From assembly GCA_016858145.1 (NCBI GenBank), contig JAEHOE010000012.1, forward strand, positions 186,001-250,000: a stretch of DNA of 64,000 bases, read 5' to 3'. Shown in pieces: positions 11,633-23,441 of the stretch. Within the stretch, counting starts at the first letter, position 1; each line of letters begins with the position of its first letter. Below the pieces are notes generated by a model that saw nothing but the letters and a program-made list of their open reading frames with translations, searched no databases and was not told where the DNA came from. The position numbers and the translations under genes are program-made. Origin of the DNA: Edaphochlamys debaryana (Eukaryota > Chlorophyta > Chlorophyceae > Chlamydomonadales).

Positions 11633-14600
11633 ATGGCGCTCTGTCGCGGTCTCACGTCCGCCGAGGGTCAGGAGCTGTCGCCCAAATTTTGGCCCCTGTT
11701 CACCGCTTTCTCGGGACAGGATTACCCTGACTCGCAGCAGCAGAAGGACATCGCAAAGCTGCACGGTGAGCAAACTTCTTTGCAAAGTAACTCTGCGGAT
11801 GGCCTCACACAACGCCATCCAATTGCTCTTATGTGCCCGCAGACCTCTGCAAGCATCAGCCCAAAGCCTGCAGCGTGCATGGCTTGCCACAGGATGACGC
11901 TACGTGGGGCAAGGGGCACGCTGTGCGGGATTTTGCGGCCGGGGAGCTCGCCGTGCCCACAACGGCAGCTACTGGCGCCACGCCCCCGCCGCCCAAAACC
12001 TGCAAGGATGTCGCCCAACCCACGGAGAATGAAGCCTCCACGCCACAAGCTGCGACAGCAGTTGCCAGCTTCATCGGTATGGACGGCAGCATTCCCGCTT
12101 CCATGCCACTACTGCACATGGTCCCTGAGACCCTGGCCCCATCCACAACACTCACCTACGTCCCAGAAACCGAGCTGGACCCCTGTACGTTCGGCGATGC
12201 CAGCCTGCCACCGAGTCCGGGAGTCGGCATTGGGGCAGCTGCGGAGGATTGCGCCCCACGGTCCTCGTGTCCACGGGATGCGGAGGCTGCTGGAGCCCCA
12301 GCCCCGCCCAAGCCAGCCGGTTTCCAGCTTGGCACAAGCCCCCACACCAGCTGTGGTGGCCTCGGGGCTCCACAAGCGGCAGGAGGGGCATCACCGGACA
12401 ACGCCCCTGCGCCAGGGGCGCTAAGCGTTGAAGCGGCCATGTCAGCAGCGCGTCCTGTGCTGCTGCCGCCGCCGGGATTCGACTTCGACCTGGGCCCTGG
12501 GGAGAGCACGGCTGCCGGCTGGGAAGGCCCCGGCCCCGGCGTCGGCCCTAGCTTCGGCGGACCGCCCCAGACGATTTGTCGGCTGCCAGGTGGCGTGATG
12601 GTGGACTTGTACGCCGGGCTCACGCCCCCGTCCAAGCAGCTGCCGAAAGGTAGGCGCTGGCCAAGCAAGGCATGTTGTGCGGTTGGAGTCGGCCAGACCG
12701 TCAGCAAGAAAGCTGCCAAGGCCCGGGCTGCCGAAAATCAGTGCCAGGTCGTGCTGGTTCGGGTTGATGGGTTGCTCCCCCTGCGTACGTGCATAATCCC
12801 GTACTGAGTCGCATCCTCACGCCATGGTGTCCACAGGAACCCGCCTACTCAAGCCAGGCCAGCGTGCCGCGCCGCCTCCAGGGCTGGCGGCCGCTGTGGC
12901 CGTGGCTGCCTCTACGGTGGAGCCCGCGACGGGCCCACGTGCTGACCCACATGCACCCACACCTGCTCTGGCACCGGCTGCTGCTCCCCAGCCGACTGCT
13001 GAGGCGCCCCCACCGGCGCAGCTACCGCCGCCTGAGCCAAACACTGCGGGCTCCGCGGGCCCGCCCATGGCGCAGGCGCGTCCACAGTCGCCGAGCCACA
13101 CGGGCCTAGAGCGGCGCCCGGAAGACGGGCTCCATGCGGGCCAGCAGGCATGGCAGCACCGGCAAACGTCGCCTCAGCCGCTTGTACCTATGGGCCCCGC
13201 TCACATGCAGCAGCCGCAGCAGCAGGGGCCACCCCAGGGCCGGCAGCCGTCGCCACCATGGCAGGGCCCGGGCCTTGCGCAGCCCGGATGGCAGCCGCAG
13301 CAGCCGCAGCAACGCCCCCACGTGTCACAGGGCCATCCACCCCCGCCACAACACCAGCACCAGCCAGGGCCCTGGCAGCAACACCCGTCGGGGCCATGGC
13401 CTCCCCAGCGGCACGCGAGCGGCAGCAGTGGGGCCGCACCTAACCCGTCCGCGGCCCCGCAGCCGTGGGGGCCGCAATGGCCTCCACCGCATGCCCAGGG
13501 CCCAGGCTCTCACGCTGGCAGCTGGCAAGCGCAAGCAGGCCCACGCGAGGGGCCGGGGACCGGTGCCGCCTGGCAGGCTCAGCATGGCATGGCGCAGCCC
13601 ACCCCGGCCTGGCGGCAGCAGCAGCACGCCCCGCAGCCCCCGCCGCACTGGCCCGAGCCACACGGAACCCACGGGCAACAGCAGCGGCCGTCCTGGCCGC
13701 AGCAGGCAGGGCCATCTCATCACCCCCAGCAGCAGCAGCAGCAGCAGCAGGCCGGGCGTTGGCCGCAGCCCGCGCAGCAGCAGGGCCAGCCCTGGCTGCC
13801 GCAGGGCCACCATGGGCAGCACTGGCAGACCCAGCCCATGCCGGGGCCGGGCCCCGCCTGGCAAGACCAGCAGCACCCACACCAGCTGCCGCCCTCCGAC
13901 GCTCATTCCGGAGGAGGCAGGCCCGGTACTCCCTGGCACGGCCGCTCTGGACAGACAAGCCCGCCCACATCACCAACTCACTTGGGCGCCCCCGGGGCTG
14001 GGCCCTACGCGGGTGGATCGGATCAGCCTGGCGTGCTGCTTGGGGCGAATGACCAGCGGCCCTGGCCTCCCGGACATCCCCATCCGGCGCAAGTGGTGCT
14101 GGGAAGCCACCGGGGCCCTGTGCCTCCGCCACAGGGACCCCACGGCAACCCGCCACCACAGGGGCCAGCCAGCTTTCCGTTGCCGTATCCACCGCCCCAA
14201 GGACAGGGCCACCCAGCTCCGTACCCTCCTCCTGTCAGGACCGACACACCGCAGCAGGCCTGGCACCCGGGGCCCGATGGGCCAGTACAGGGCCGGGGAG
14301 ATCCTCCGCAAGCCCCGGCTGCTCTGCCGCAGCCGACCCGCCCAGCTCTGCGCACGCCCGCAGGTTTGGGAGTGCAGCAGGGCCCCCGGGGCTTCCCAGG
14401 CCCGGCACAGGGGCCGGCCCAGCCCCAGCTCCGCCCACCACAGCCCGAGTTGCTCCAGCCACTGCGCTCGCCACAGCGCGCCCGCCCTTCGGGCCGAGAC
14501 TCGGAGGTGCCTGCAGTCGGACCGACCACCACAGGCCCTGCGGCCGGCCCCGAGCCCGAGCCCGGGGTCTTTGAAGGGTTCAAGCTGGCAAACAAGCGCC

Positions 14601-17600
14601 CCTGCGTGCTCAGCGAGGCAGCGCGGAGGAGGGGCGCGGCGCTCTGGAGCCGGCTGAACTCGGACGCTCCGCCGGTCGTGGACTTGGGGGGCTTGGAGGC
14701 GGAGGAGGCAGAGCTCAAGGTCAGGGCGGCTGCAGAGGCGCCAGCGACCGCCGAGGGAGAGGCTGCGGCGGCGGCTGCCAACGGCGCGCCCGGGGGTGCT
14801 GTCGGCGGCGCAGCAGCGGAGGCTGCCGTCGGCGCGGGAGCTGTGGAGGCCAGTGATGCCGCGGAGCAGGGAACGACTGGGGGCAGCAGCGCAGCCGCAC
14901 AGGAGCCGGCCCAAGCCGGTCCTGATGGCGCCGCTGTTGGTGGCGGGGGCCCGGCTGAGGGCGGGTGTGATGCCGCTAACGGGGTGAGCGAGGATCCTGC
15001 GCGGCCGCTGCCCCTGCAGCTGACGGAGGTTCAGGATACGCCAGCGCCGCTGAGCGCCGCTCCTGCCGCGGAAGCTGCACCGCATGAGGCAGCCGAGCCG
15101 GCGCCCGAGGTGGAGGGCCCTGCCCCACCGCCGGCTACGCTGCCTCTACAGTACCTGCCCACTGTGCCGCTGTCCCTGTGGGACGGGCACGAGGACAGCG
15201 GGGAGGAGCGGCCGGTCCCAGGGCCTGCGCTTGCCGCGGATGAAGGGAAGGGCCATCCGGCCGAGGGCGGCGTGTTAGGCGGCGGGGAGCCTTCTGCGGT
15301 TACGCTGGTGGCGGTAGCCGAGAAAGCTGCGGCGGTGGCCGAGGGGCCACGCGCCCCAGAGGTGCAGAAGGAGCGCAGCTGCAGCCCCGGTCCCCGTCCC
15401 GACAGTGCACCCGCCGCACAGGCCGTGACGTCGTGCGGCGGCGTCGGCCCCAGGGCCTCATCTCCTGGCGAGGAGCTAGTTCTGGCAGCCTTCAATGCCG
15501 CTGCCAGCGGTGGCGGCTTCGTCAACGCCAGAGGAATGAAACTGGAGGTCCCGGAGGAGCACCGGGAGCGCGCCGCCCGTGCCCTCCAGGGAGCAGGGGC
15601 AGACACGGCGGAGGCCGAGCCGGTGGGGCGCGGCGGCCGTGGGGCTCGCGATGACGGAGCAGGGGGTGCCAAGGACCCCGAGGCCAAGGGCGAGGAGGAC
15701 AAGGAGAACAAGGCCTCCACCCAGGTGGGGCCCAACCGAGGCCCCATGCCGGGCCCAGCCAAGGTCCACGCGGGCCCACTCAAGCCTCGGCGGCGCGGCG
15801 CTGGCAGCATCCTGGCGCGGATTGTCGCGGGCGATGACGACGAGGAGGAGGCAGCCCCTGCCCTGGGCATGAGCGGAGCTGCGAAGGCCGGAGACGGGAC
15901 GGCGGCAGCCCTGGAGTCACCGGCCGCCCTGGAGCCGGCGGCGCCCCCACCTGAGCCCGGTTTCGTGAGTAGCGGCTTCAGGACTGCCCGTGACAAGCCC
16001 ATCTATGTGGAGGAGAAGCGCATGCGAGATGCGGCGGCCATGCTGGCAAGGATTGACAGCAAGTGCGCCGACCCCGCGGGCCCTGGCTCAGCAGCAGCGG
16101 GCGGAGCGGGTGTACACGCGGCCGGGGAGCCACCAGCCGGGGCGTCGGCCGGGGTAGGGCCAGCAGTGATAGAGGAGGCAGGCCCTGGCGGCGAGGACAT
16201 CCCCGCTGACTTCATGGGCCGCGGCTTCCAGACTGCGCGTGGCACCAAGGTGACCATCTCCGAAGAGAGCAGGAAGCGCACGGCGGGGCTTTGGTCATCT
16301 ATCCTCTCGGACGACGCAGGCGAGAACCGTGGCGGGGTAGGAGCAGAAGCAACCGATGGGGCAGGCGGTACCGGCGGAGAGGATTTCCCCGCTGACTTCA
16401 TGAGCCGCGGCTTCCAGACGGGGTTTGGCGCCAAGGTGACCATCTCGGAGGAGGGCAGGAAGCGTGCGGCGAGGCTGTGGTCGTCCCTGCTTGACGACGA
16501 TCCAGGCGAGGGCAGCGTCGGGGGCGCTACTTCCGATGCCGGCACAAGTGCTGCTGCAGGCTCGGGCCCGAGCACCTCCGCTGCGGCTGGAGACGCGCGC
16601 AAGCGACCGCGTGTCGGACCGCCGCCCGCGGCGGGTCCACGCGGCCAAGGTCCGGGGGGCTTCAAGCCGCCCGCGCGCCGACCACCCGTGCCCGTTGCGG
16701 CCGGGCCCTCACGCCCAACCGAAGCGCCGACCGTGCTAGCCGCTCCTCAGCCACCCGCGCCTCAGCAGGCGCAGCCGGAAGGACGACACGGAGCCAAGAG
16801 CCTGCAGCTGCACCCACACAGCACCCACACTGATCCGATGCAGCCACCGCCAGAGTCTGGGCGTGTGATGGCCGCTGGGCTGACGACCGCTGGCGGCAAG
16901 GCCCTGACGGTCAGCGGCGAACGCATGACAGCGGCGGCAGCGATGCACGGCGCTGCGGCGGCGGCGGCAGACCCGCCGCCGTCGCCACCGCCGTCGACGG
17001 CAGCCTCTGCTGGTCGTGTGCAGGTGTCTGGCCTGATGACGGCTGGGGGCAAGGGCGTCTCCGTAACTCCGGAGCGCCTGGCGGCGGCGACAGCCATGCA
17101 CGGAGCGGCTGGGCACTCCACTGCGCCTCCACCAGTGCTGCCTAAGGATCAGCCACCGACAGCTGCCCAGGCGGCGCCCGAGCCGCCGGCGGCGCCCGCA
17201 CCGCAGACCTCGTCCCAAGCCGCAGACGGCAGCCAGCGCTCTCGCGGCTCAGGCGGCTTCGGCCGCCGCCTCTCAGCCGCGTCCGCCGTGGCTCTGCCTC
17301 CAGCAGCCCGGGCCTTGCCCCGCTCGGTCAGCAGCGGCAGCGGCGCGGGCCCCAGCGGCAGTGCTGGGGCCGGCGGCAGCGTGCAGGGCCCCCCACACGA
17401 GGCTGGCGCTCGGGTGCCAGCGTTTGGCCTCGCGGCGGCAGGCGGCAGCGCAGTAACGGTGGACCAACACCGCCTCAAGGCGGCAGCGGCCATGCATGCA
17501 GCCACGGGGCAGGCGGTGGTGGCGGCAGCAGGTGCGGCTGGGCCCTCGCCTGCGGCGTTGGCGCCGCAGCCGACACTTCCGATGGAGGCTGGGCGCGTGG

Positions 17601-20600
17601 TGGCGAGCGGGCTGATGACGGCAGGCGGCAAGGCCGTGTCGGTCAGGGCCGATCAAATGGAGGCGGCGGCGGCCATGCACGGGGCGGCAGCAGGGCAGGC
17701 GTCCACGACGGCACAAGCGGCAGCGGCAGGGGCTGACAAAGGAGCGGCTGCGCCTGCGGCGCCTGCAGCCTTGGCTGAGGCTGGGCGTGTGATGGCCGCT
17801 GGGCTGACGACCGCTGGCGGCAAGGCCCTGACGGTCAGCGCCGAACGCATGACAGCGGCGGCAGCGATGCACGGCGCTGCTGCGGCGGCGGCAGACCCGC
17901 CGCCGTCGCCACCGCCGTCGGCGGCGGCCTCGGCTGGTCGTATACAGGTGTCTGGCCTGATGACGGCTGGGGGCAAGGGCGTCTCCGTAACTCCGGAACG
18001 CCTGGCGGCGGCGACAGCCATGCACGGAGCGGCGGGGCCTAGCGGCGCTGGGCCGTCCACCTCGCCAGCGCCAGCCCCGTCCCCGGCCCTCACGGGCCTG
18101 ATGACGGCTGGCGGCCGGAGCGTTGCCATCAGCGAAGCGGCGCTGCGGGCAGCCGCCGCCTTCCATGGAGCAGGTGGTGGACCGTCAACTTCAACTAGGG
18201 TGGATGAGCCAGGCACTTCCGCCGCCGCAAGCGACGTGACCATGGCGGAGGGCAGCCCTGAGCCAGCAGCAGTAGAGCCGCCGACAAGGCCTTTGCCGGA
18301 CCAGGGCTTGCCCCCAGCGGGCCCTGCTCGGCCTCCCACGGCCCCGCGCCCGGCCTTGCCTGCGGCTGGGACCTCGGCTCCGGCGCCCACCCGCTCCACG
18401 GCTGGCGCCTCAGCCAACACCCCTAAGCGTCCTGGCTCTGCAGCCGCGGCCGGGACCAGCGGCGCAGGGGCCGCCACGCCTCAGGCCCCGACGCCCCGCA
18501 GCGCCACACCGGTGGCGGGGCTGCGCGCGCCGCCCACCACGGGAGGGCTCAGGCGGCCGCCGCCTTCGGCGGAGCCCGCTGGGGCTGGGCCGGGCACTAG
18601 GTGAGCACCTAGGCATCTTGGTTCAGCACCAACCTCTTTACGCGTGACCCTAACCGGCTTGGCAGGTTCTGTCACCAGCTTGGCAGGCACAAGTAATCTC
18701 CGCGCCCCGTGTACCCCTGCCCCTGCAGTCGCCCGCCTCGGCACCACAGCGCCCCAGCGGGGCCGGGGGCTTCCCGCAACCGGTTCGTGTCACCTCTGCA
18801 GCCCAGCATGAGAGCGCCCAAGCCCGGGGCCGCGCCCGCGACCAAGGAAGCGGCGCGCGCGTCGGGGCCCGGCACTGTGGGGGCCAGGCGACGCGGCCCG
18901 ACCGGTGGACGAGGTGGGATGTGGTCCGAGAAAGGCATGTTTGTCTCCCCGTCCAGCGTGCCTCTGCGCTTGCAGACCCACTTGCACATTCACATGCAGA
19001 CTCACTTGCGGACCCACTTGCTGAACCAAAAGCAGATCCAAGTGCAGAGCCACGTGTTGACTACTTACGTTTCCTGTCAGGTCCTGTACATTCCAAAGCA
19101 ATCTCCCCCTGCCATCCATTCCGCCACCCCCTGCAGCCTCCCCGCCCAAGCGGCCACGCCTGTCTTCCGCCTTTGAGTCCGCGGCGGCAGGCCCCTGCGG
19201 CGGCCCCACCACCGCCAAGCTGTCTCTGCGGGACTACTTCGCCCTCCCGCCCACGCCCTTCCCAGCCCCGCCTGCCGGTACGGCGCCTGCGCCCCCTCCA
19301 GGCCCCGTGCCTGCAGGCCTGGGCGGCACTGGGGCCCAGCCCACGCTCCCTGACGCCGATGCTCCAGCTGCAGCCGGGGCGGAGGCGGCCGCGCTGGTCG
19401 AGGCAGAGGCGGACGTGGCGGCTGCGGCGCCGGCGGTGTTCGAGCCCATTCCCCAGCACGTGCTCGATGGGCTGTGCCCCGCAAACGCCGCAGACTTCCG
19501 CTTCTATGTGCCCCTGCAGCCCCCAGCAGGAGCAACAGAGCAGAAGCCGCAGCAGGCCCCGCAGGCGGATGAGGCCATGCCAGCGGATGCACCCATGCTG
19601 GACGCGGGTCCGGAGGGCGAGGCGGGACCAGGAGCAGAGGCGCAGGCCCCCGCCCCCGCCCCGGCGCCGGCGCCCGTGTGGGGCTGGTGGGGCCACGCTG
19701 AGGCGCGCGATGCCCTCCTGGGGCTGGGCGGGCTGGGCCCCGGAGCCGTGTCCCGCGCCAGCGAGGCGTGGGCGGCCAACGCCTGGCGCTGGGTGGTGTG
19801 GAAGCAGGCCTGCTACGAGCGCAGGTGCGGGGCCGGCTAGCCTGCAGCTGACCGACCCGCATCCTAGGGCAGGGGTCGGACGAGGGCAGGCGTCTCTACT
19901 CCTCAGCTCCTCGGCGGTTCTCGCCTGGCCGCAAAGCGTGCTCTGCAACTGTGCTCTGTGCCCTCCTGCGCCGCGCAGGTTCCCGGAGCACTGCCGCGGC
20001 CGTGCGCTGACGCCCGCCTCGGTGCTGGGGCAGCTGCGGCTGCGGGCGCGTGTGGAGCTGGCAGGGGGCGCCCGGCCGCTGCTGGCCATGGTCATGGCCC
20101 AGGACCGGCCCGCGGCGGCGCCCATGGTCCTGGCGATCAGCAGCCTGCCAGAGGTGGGGCCGGAGCGGTGCGGGACTTGGGGCGGGTTACTGGCACCCTC
20201 CGTGTCTTGCTGTGCTCAGTCGGCCCTGACTGTTCAATACTGCCTGACATAACCTGGCCCCGCAACGCTATGCCCTGCAGCTGTCCGGCCGCTCTGCCGC
20301 CGCCGCCGCCGAGGGCCTGCGCGTGGAGCTGACGGACGGTTGGTACGACATCGCGGCGGGCCTGGACGCGCCCCTGGCTCAGCTGGTGCTCGAGGGGCGG
20401 CTGCAGGCGAGCAGGGGCCGGGGAAACGGGGCAAGACGTGACCGGGCAGCCGGGCCCAAGACAAGGCACTTGCGTGACGTGCCCCCACGTGACCCTGTCT
20501 CGTAAGCCCCTTTTCGTTCCCACTTACCGACCGTCTCGACCCGGTCTTTTCCCGCCGCTCCCCGGGGCCAGGTGGGCCACAAGCTGCGCATCGCGGGCGC

Positions 20601-23441
20601 GGAGCTGCAGGCGGAGCGCCCCTGCGAGCCGCTGGAGGAGGGCGCACGGCCCGCGCTGCGCCTGCACTACAACGGCTGCTCGCCCGCGCCCTGGGACGCG
20701 CGGCTGGGGGCGCAGGCGCGGCCAGCGCCGCTGGCGCTCCGTCCGCTGGGCCGGGTGCGTGCTTGCGCCCGTCCGACCCTGAGCTCTGCAGCCACCGTGC
20801 ATGGCGAGCCGGTCTCTCATGTCCGCCAGACCTGTCCTCTCTCAAGTCTCAGCCCCACCCGCCATACCGTGCCCACCTGCGTGCTTTGCTGCCGCCCCTC
20901 GCCCAGGTGCTCCCCGGCGGCGGCCCAGTGGCTGCCACGCTGCTGCTCGTGGTGTCATGCTACGCGGTGATGACGCACGAGAACACACCCGCGGGCGCCG
21001 TACGGCGTACGGCACGGGCACAGGCGGAGCGGCTGCGGAGCAACGAGTCGGCGCGCGCAGAGGCGAGTGGCGTTGCAAGCGGGAGGCTGCGATCGGGGCG
21101 CAAGCGACCAGGGCCCAGGGGCCTGGGGCCTGGGTGCGGCAGTTACCGTCAGTAAGTTCCGCCTTGCACTGACGGTAACTTTGTACCCTCCACTCGCCAA
21201 CCCACGTCAGGCCGCCAATGCCGCCGCCGCCGCGGTGCAGCGTTCAGAGCTGGAGCGCTGCCGGCGCCTACTGAGCCGCGGCATGACGCCCCGAGAGCTG
21301 GCGGCGGCTACGCTGGCGGCGGGTGTGCCCCTGCGCCTGCAAAAGGCCTACGCCCAGCGGGTGGTGCGCGGCGGTGACGGAGGCGGGGGCGACGGCGATG
21401 ACGGCGGCGGGCTCAGCGCCGAGGAGCAGGCGCAGCTCAGCAAGTGGGTCGGGTTCGGGCAGGGACGGAAGAGGGCCTTCAGGAAGGGCAAGGCGTCATT
21501 TACCCGTTCTGCTCTCTGCTTCACCCCCGACCCCCATCGCCCTGGCCTGATCCTCTCTTTTCCTCGCTGATTTTGTAAGTGCAATCCTGACAAGAGTATG
21601 GACTAACCCTCCTTATCCGCAGGCTGGCAGCGGACCGAGAGGCCCAGATGGCGGCGGAGGTGCAGCGGGTGGCAGCAGAGGCCCTGGGGGGGCCGACGGC
21701 GGCGGGCGGGGCCGGCGGCGGAGGTGGAGGCGATGACGCGGGCACACCGTTCCTGCGCGTGCGCGTGATCGGTGTGACGCCGCACGGCGTGGCGCCAGGT
21801 GCGTGCTGTGGGGCAGGGGACAAGAGGACAGCCGAACCTTGCCCTTCCCCCAACCTTGCCCTTCCATCCCCCGGCTCGCCTCCCGCCCTGCGTTTCTCCC
21901 CCCCCTCCAGGCCCGCCCGTGAGCGCCATGCTGCGCGTGTGGCGGCCCCCCTCCTTCCTGGAGGAGCAGCTGCGCGAGGGCTCCGTGCTGCTCGCGTCCA
22001 ACCTGGCGCCGCCGCGCGAGCTGTCGGGCGGCAGGGACGGCCGCGGCGGAGGCGGTGGGGGAGGAGGCCAGGTGCTGGCAGACCTGGGCAACAACGGCCG
22101 CCTCAGGTGAGGGCGTGTGGCGCAGGAATGAGGCTTGGGGTGGGGCGGAGGTGGAGCAGGCATGGGTTTTGGAACTGACTGTTCGGCGGGTACCGCGTTG
22201 TGCCTAGAGCCGATAATGTTGTGATGCTGATGCGTGTGCTCCCTCACCTTGGCACCGCTGCATGGCGCAGGTGTCTGGAGCTAACAGCAACCAAGACCAC
22301 CCGGTGCGATGGGGGGCCAGCCTGTCGAAGTCGTGGCCCATGCCCAAGACAACGCCATCGTGCTCATCCCCGTCTCTTGCTTGCCACCGTGCATCTTGCG
22401 CTTGCACCCTCCTCCGACCTCCGTCTCAACAGCCCCCTCCTCTCGCTTCCTGCCCCCAGGTTCATGTTTCTGGGCAACGCCGCTGACCTCTCCCACCACC
22501 TGGCGCTGCCGCCCTTCCAGCCGCGGAGGCAGCTGCGCCTGGCGGAGCTCTTCGGAGCGCTGCCGCCGCCCGTGCAGCAGGGCCTCTGCGGCGGCGGCAT
22601 GGGCACGGGCGGAGGCGGAGGAGGGTTTGGAGGTCCGCAGCCAGGGCACGGGGCCGGGGTCCAGGGCCCCGAGGGCGGCGTGGTGTTCGAGTTTGACTTT
22701 GTGGGGTGCGTGGTGCGGGCGGCGGAGGTGTTGCCTGTGGGCGGCGAGGGAGCCGGTGGAGGCGGCGGCACGCTGCAGCAGTGGGTGTTCCTGGCGGACC
22801 CCACTTCGGGCCTGTGTGGGACCAGCATGCCCGGAGGTGGAGGCGCCGAGGCAGGGGCCGGAGGCGGCGGCGGTGGAGGCCCTGCGCCGTGGATGCTGGC
22901 GGTGAAGCTCATCGGAGCCCGGGTGAGTTGCGTATGGATGGACGAGGCAAGGGCTTGCCCTGACCACGCACAGGCATGCACAGGCCTCGGGGCACAGCTG
23001 CCTAGTAGCTGCAGGGCAGTTGCTCGCCCGCTCCCGGCTTGGCTCGACCTGCTGCTTCCCCGCATGCACTGCCGTTCCAAGCTGAAACTCGCCCAACTCC
23101 CAACTCCTCCCTCGCGCCCGCAGGAGTCCGTGGACTTCCTGCCCGACCCCGGCCGCCAGTCGGGCGCTGTGCTGGGCTTCCGGCACCTGCTGCTGCAGAG
23201 CCGGGACGCGGCCAACGCGCTGTGGGTGGCGGCGGCCCCAGACACCACCTCCATCGCCCGCATGGCAGCGCCGCCTGCGCCGGGCAGCCGCGACGGAGGC
23301 CGGCTGACGGAGCGGGGGCCCGGAGCCGCGGGCGGGGGCGCGGCCGGAGCAGACGTGGTGAACTGGGCGCGGGGCCCCGCGGGCAGGGAGCAGCTGGCAC
23401 TGTACGGCGAAAAGATCGACCGGTTGCTGGGTACGGGGTAG
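11633..23441 (+). CDS. BRCA2: BRCA2 homologous-recombination mediator, 14 exons, 3200 aa
   Basis: Exons: 11633-11765, 11843-12649, 12837-18600, 18729-18913, 19137-19824, 19979-20153, 20281-20406, 20572-20754, 20907-21062, 21211-21443, 21623-21798, 21911-22106, 22460-22922, 23124-23441; 9603 nt, in frame. Residues ~314-880 are a Pro/Gln-rich low-complexity region; ~888-2092 carry about 12 BRC-like repeats, which in this family bind RAD51. An FVSP motif follows in exon 4. Exon 5 is the helical domain (LSLRDYF; ending WRWVVWKQACYER). Exons 6-14 are the OB-fold DNA/DSS1-binding region, with plant-like landmarks CRGRALT, VELTDGWYDI, VGHKLRI, TPFLRVRVIGV and QQWVFLADPT. It loads RAD51 on single-stranded DNA in the nucleus. 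The 5.8-kb exon 3 holds all BRC repeats, like exon 11 of the human gene. Introns after 20406 and 21062 have GC donors. The exon 1-2 N terminus has no recognised motif, so the exact start is less sure. Confidence 0.93.
13727..13751 (+). repeat. CAG-type tract encoding poly-Gln in BRCA2
   Basis: Eight consecutive Gln codons, seven of them in an uninterrupted CAG run, inside the Pro/Gln-rich N-terminal part of BRCA2 exon 3. Further short Gln runs lie on both sides. A likely site of length variation. Confidence 0.7.
16857..17113 (+). repeat. Duplicated BRC pair, copy 1 (BRC 6-7)
   Basis: 257 bp nearly identical, without gaps, to 17781-18037. Encodes two Leu-type BRC repeats plus the PPPSPPPS spacer between them. 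The few differences include Ser-Gly-Glu versus Ser-Ala-Glu in the first repeat and Val versus Ile in the second. Confidence 0.9.
17781..18037 (+). repeat. Duplicated BRC pair, copy 2 (BRC 10-11)
   Basis: Direct, equal-length copy of 16857-17113 about 670 bp downstream. The spacer is copied with the two repeats, so the unit of duplication is a repeat pair, not a single repeat. Confidence 0.9.
18973..19021 (+). repeat. Short degenerate tandem repeat in BRCA2 intron 4
   Basis: CAGACYCACTTGC-like units at 18973, 18997 and (degenerate) 19010 inside the 18914-19136 intron. No function can be inferred. Confidence 0.5.
21141..21180 (+). other. Perfect 13-bp inverted repeat (hairpin) in BRCA2 intron 9
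   Basis: AGTTACCGTCAGT (21141-21153) is exactly complementary to ACTGACGGTAACT (21168-21180), with a 14-nt loop. A consensus-like GTAAGT donor, unused in my model, starts at 21152, partly in the stem, while the exon ends at a GC donor at 21063. Confidence 0.75.

Larger units (their letters stand above)
14562..18178 (+). repeat. BRCA2: Array of ~12 BRC-like RAD51-binding repeats in BRCA2 exon 3
   Basis: Approximate starts: 14565, 15505, 15955, 16205, 16390, 16857, 17011, 17407, 17587, 17781, 17935, 18085. Repeats 1-4 keep the FxxA core (GFKLA, GFVNA, GFRTA, GFQTA) and repeat 5 has GFQTG. Repeats 1, 4 and 5 carry an LWS motif where the family has LFDE-like residues. Repeats 6-12 have Leu in place of Phe (LTTAGGK, LMTAGGK, LAAAGGS, LMTAGGR); most then read VSV or LTV and end AAAMHGAA or similar. 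The spacers are Ala/Pro/Gly-rich and of uneven length. Identity as BRC repeats follows from the x-T-A-x-G-K-x-V-x-V pattern and from the BRCA2 C-terminal domain in the same gene. Confidence 0.85.

Noticed and set aside
13134..15085. Long ORFs in other frames (13134-14657 +, 13970-15085 -)
   Set aside because: Overlap BRCA2 exon 3, Arg/Ser/Pro-rich, no domains. Typical alternate-frame shadows in G+C-rich coding DNA.
12824..18604. Single-exon 1926-aa ORF as a complete gene starting at 12824
   Set aside because: The ATG at 12824 lies in the intron just before a CAG acceptor. The exon joins in phase to upstream exons (11633-12649) and downstream to the BRCA2 OB-fold exons.
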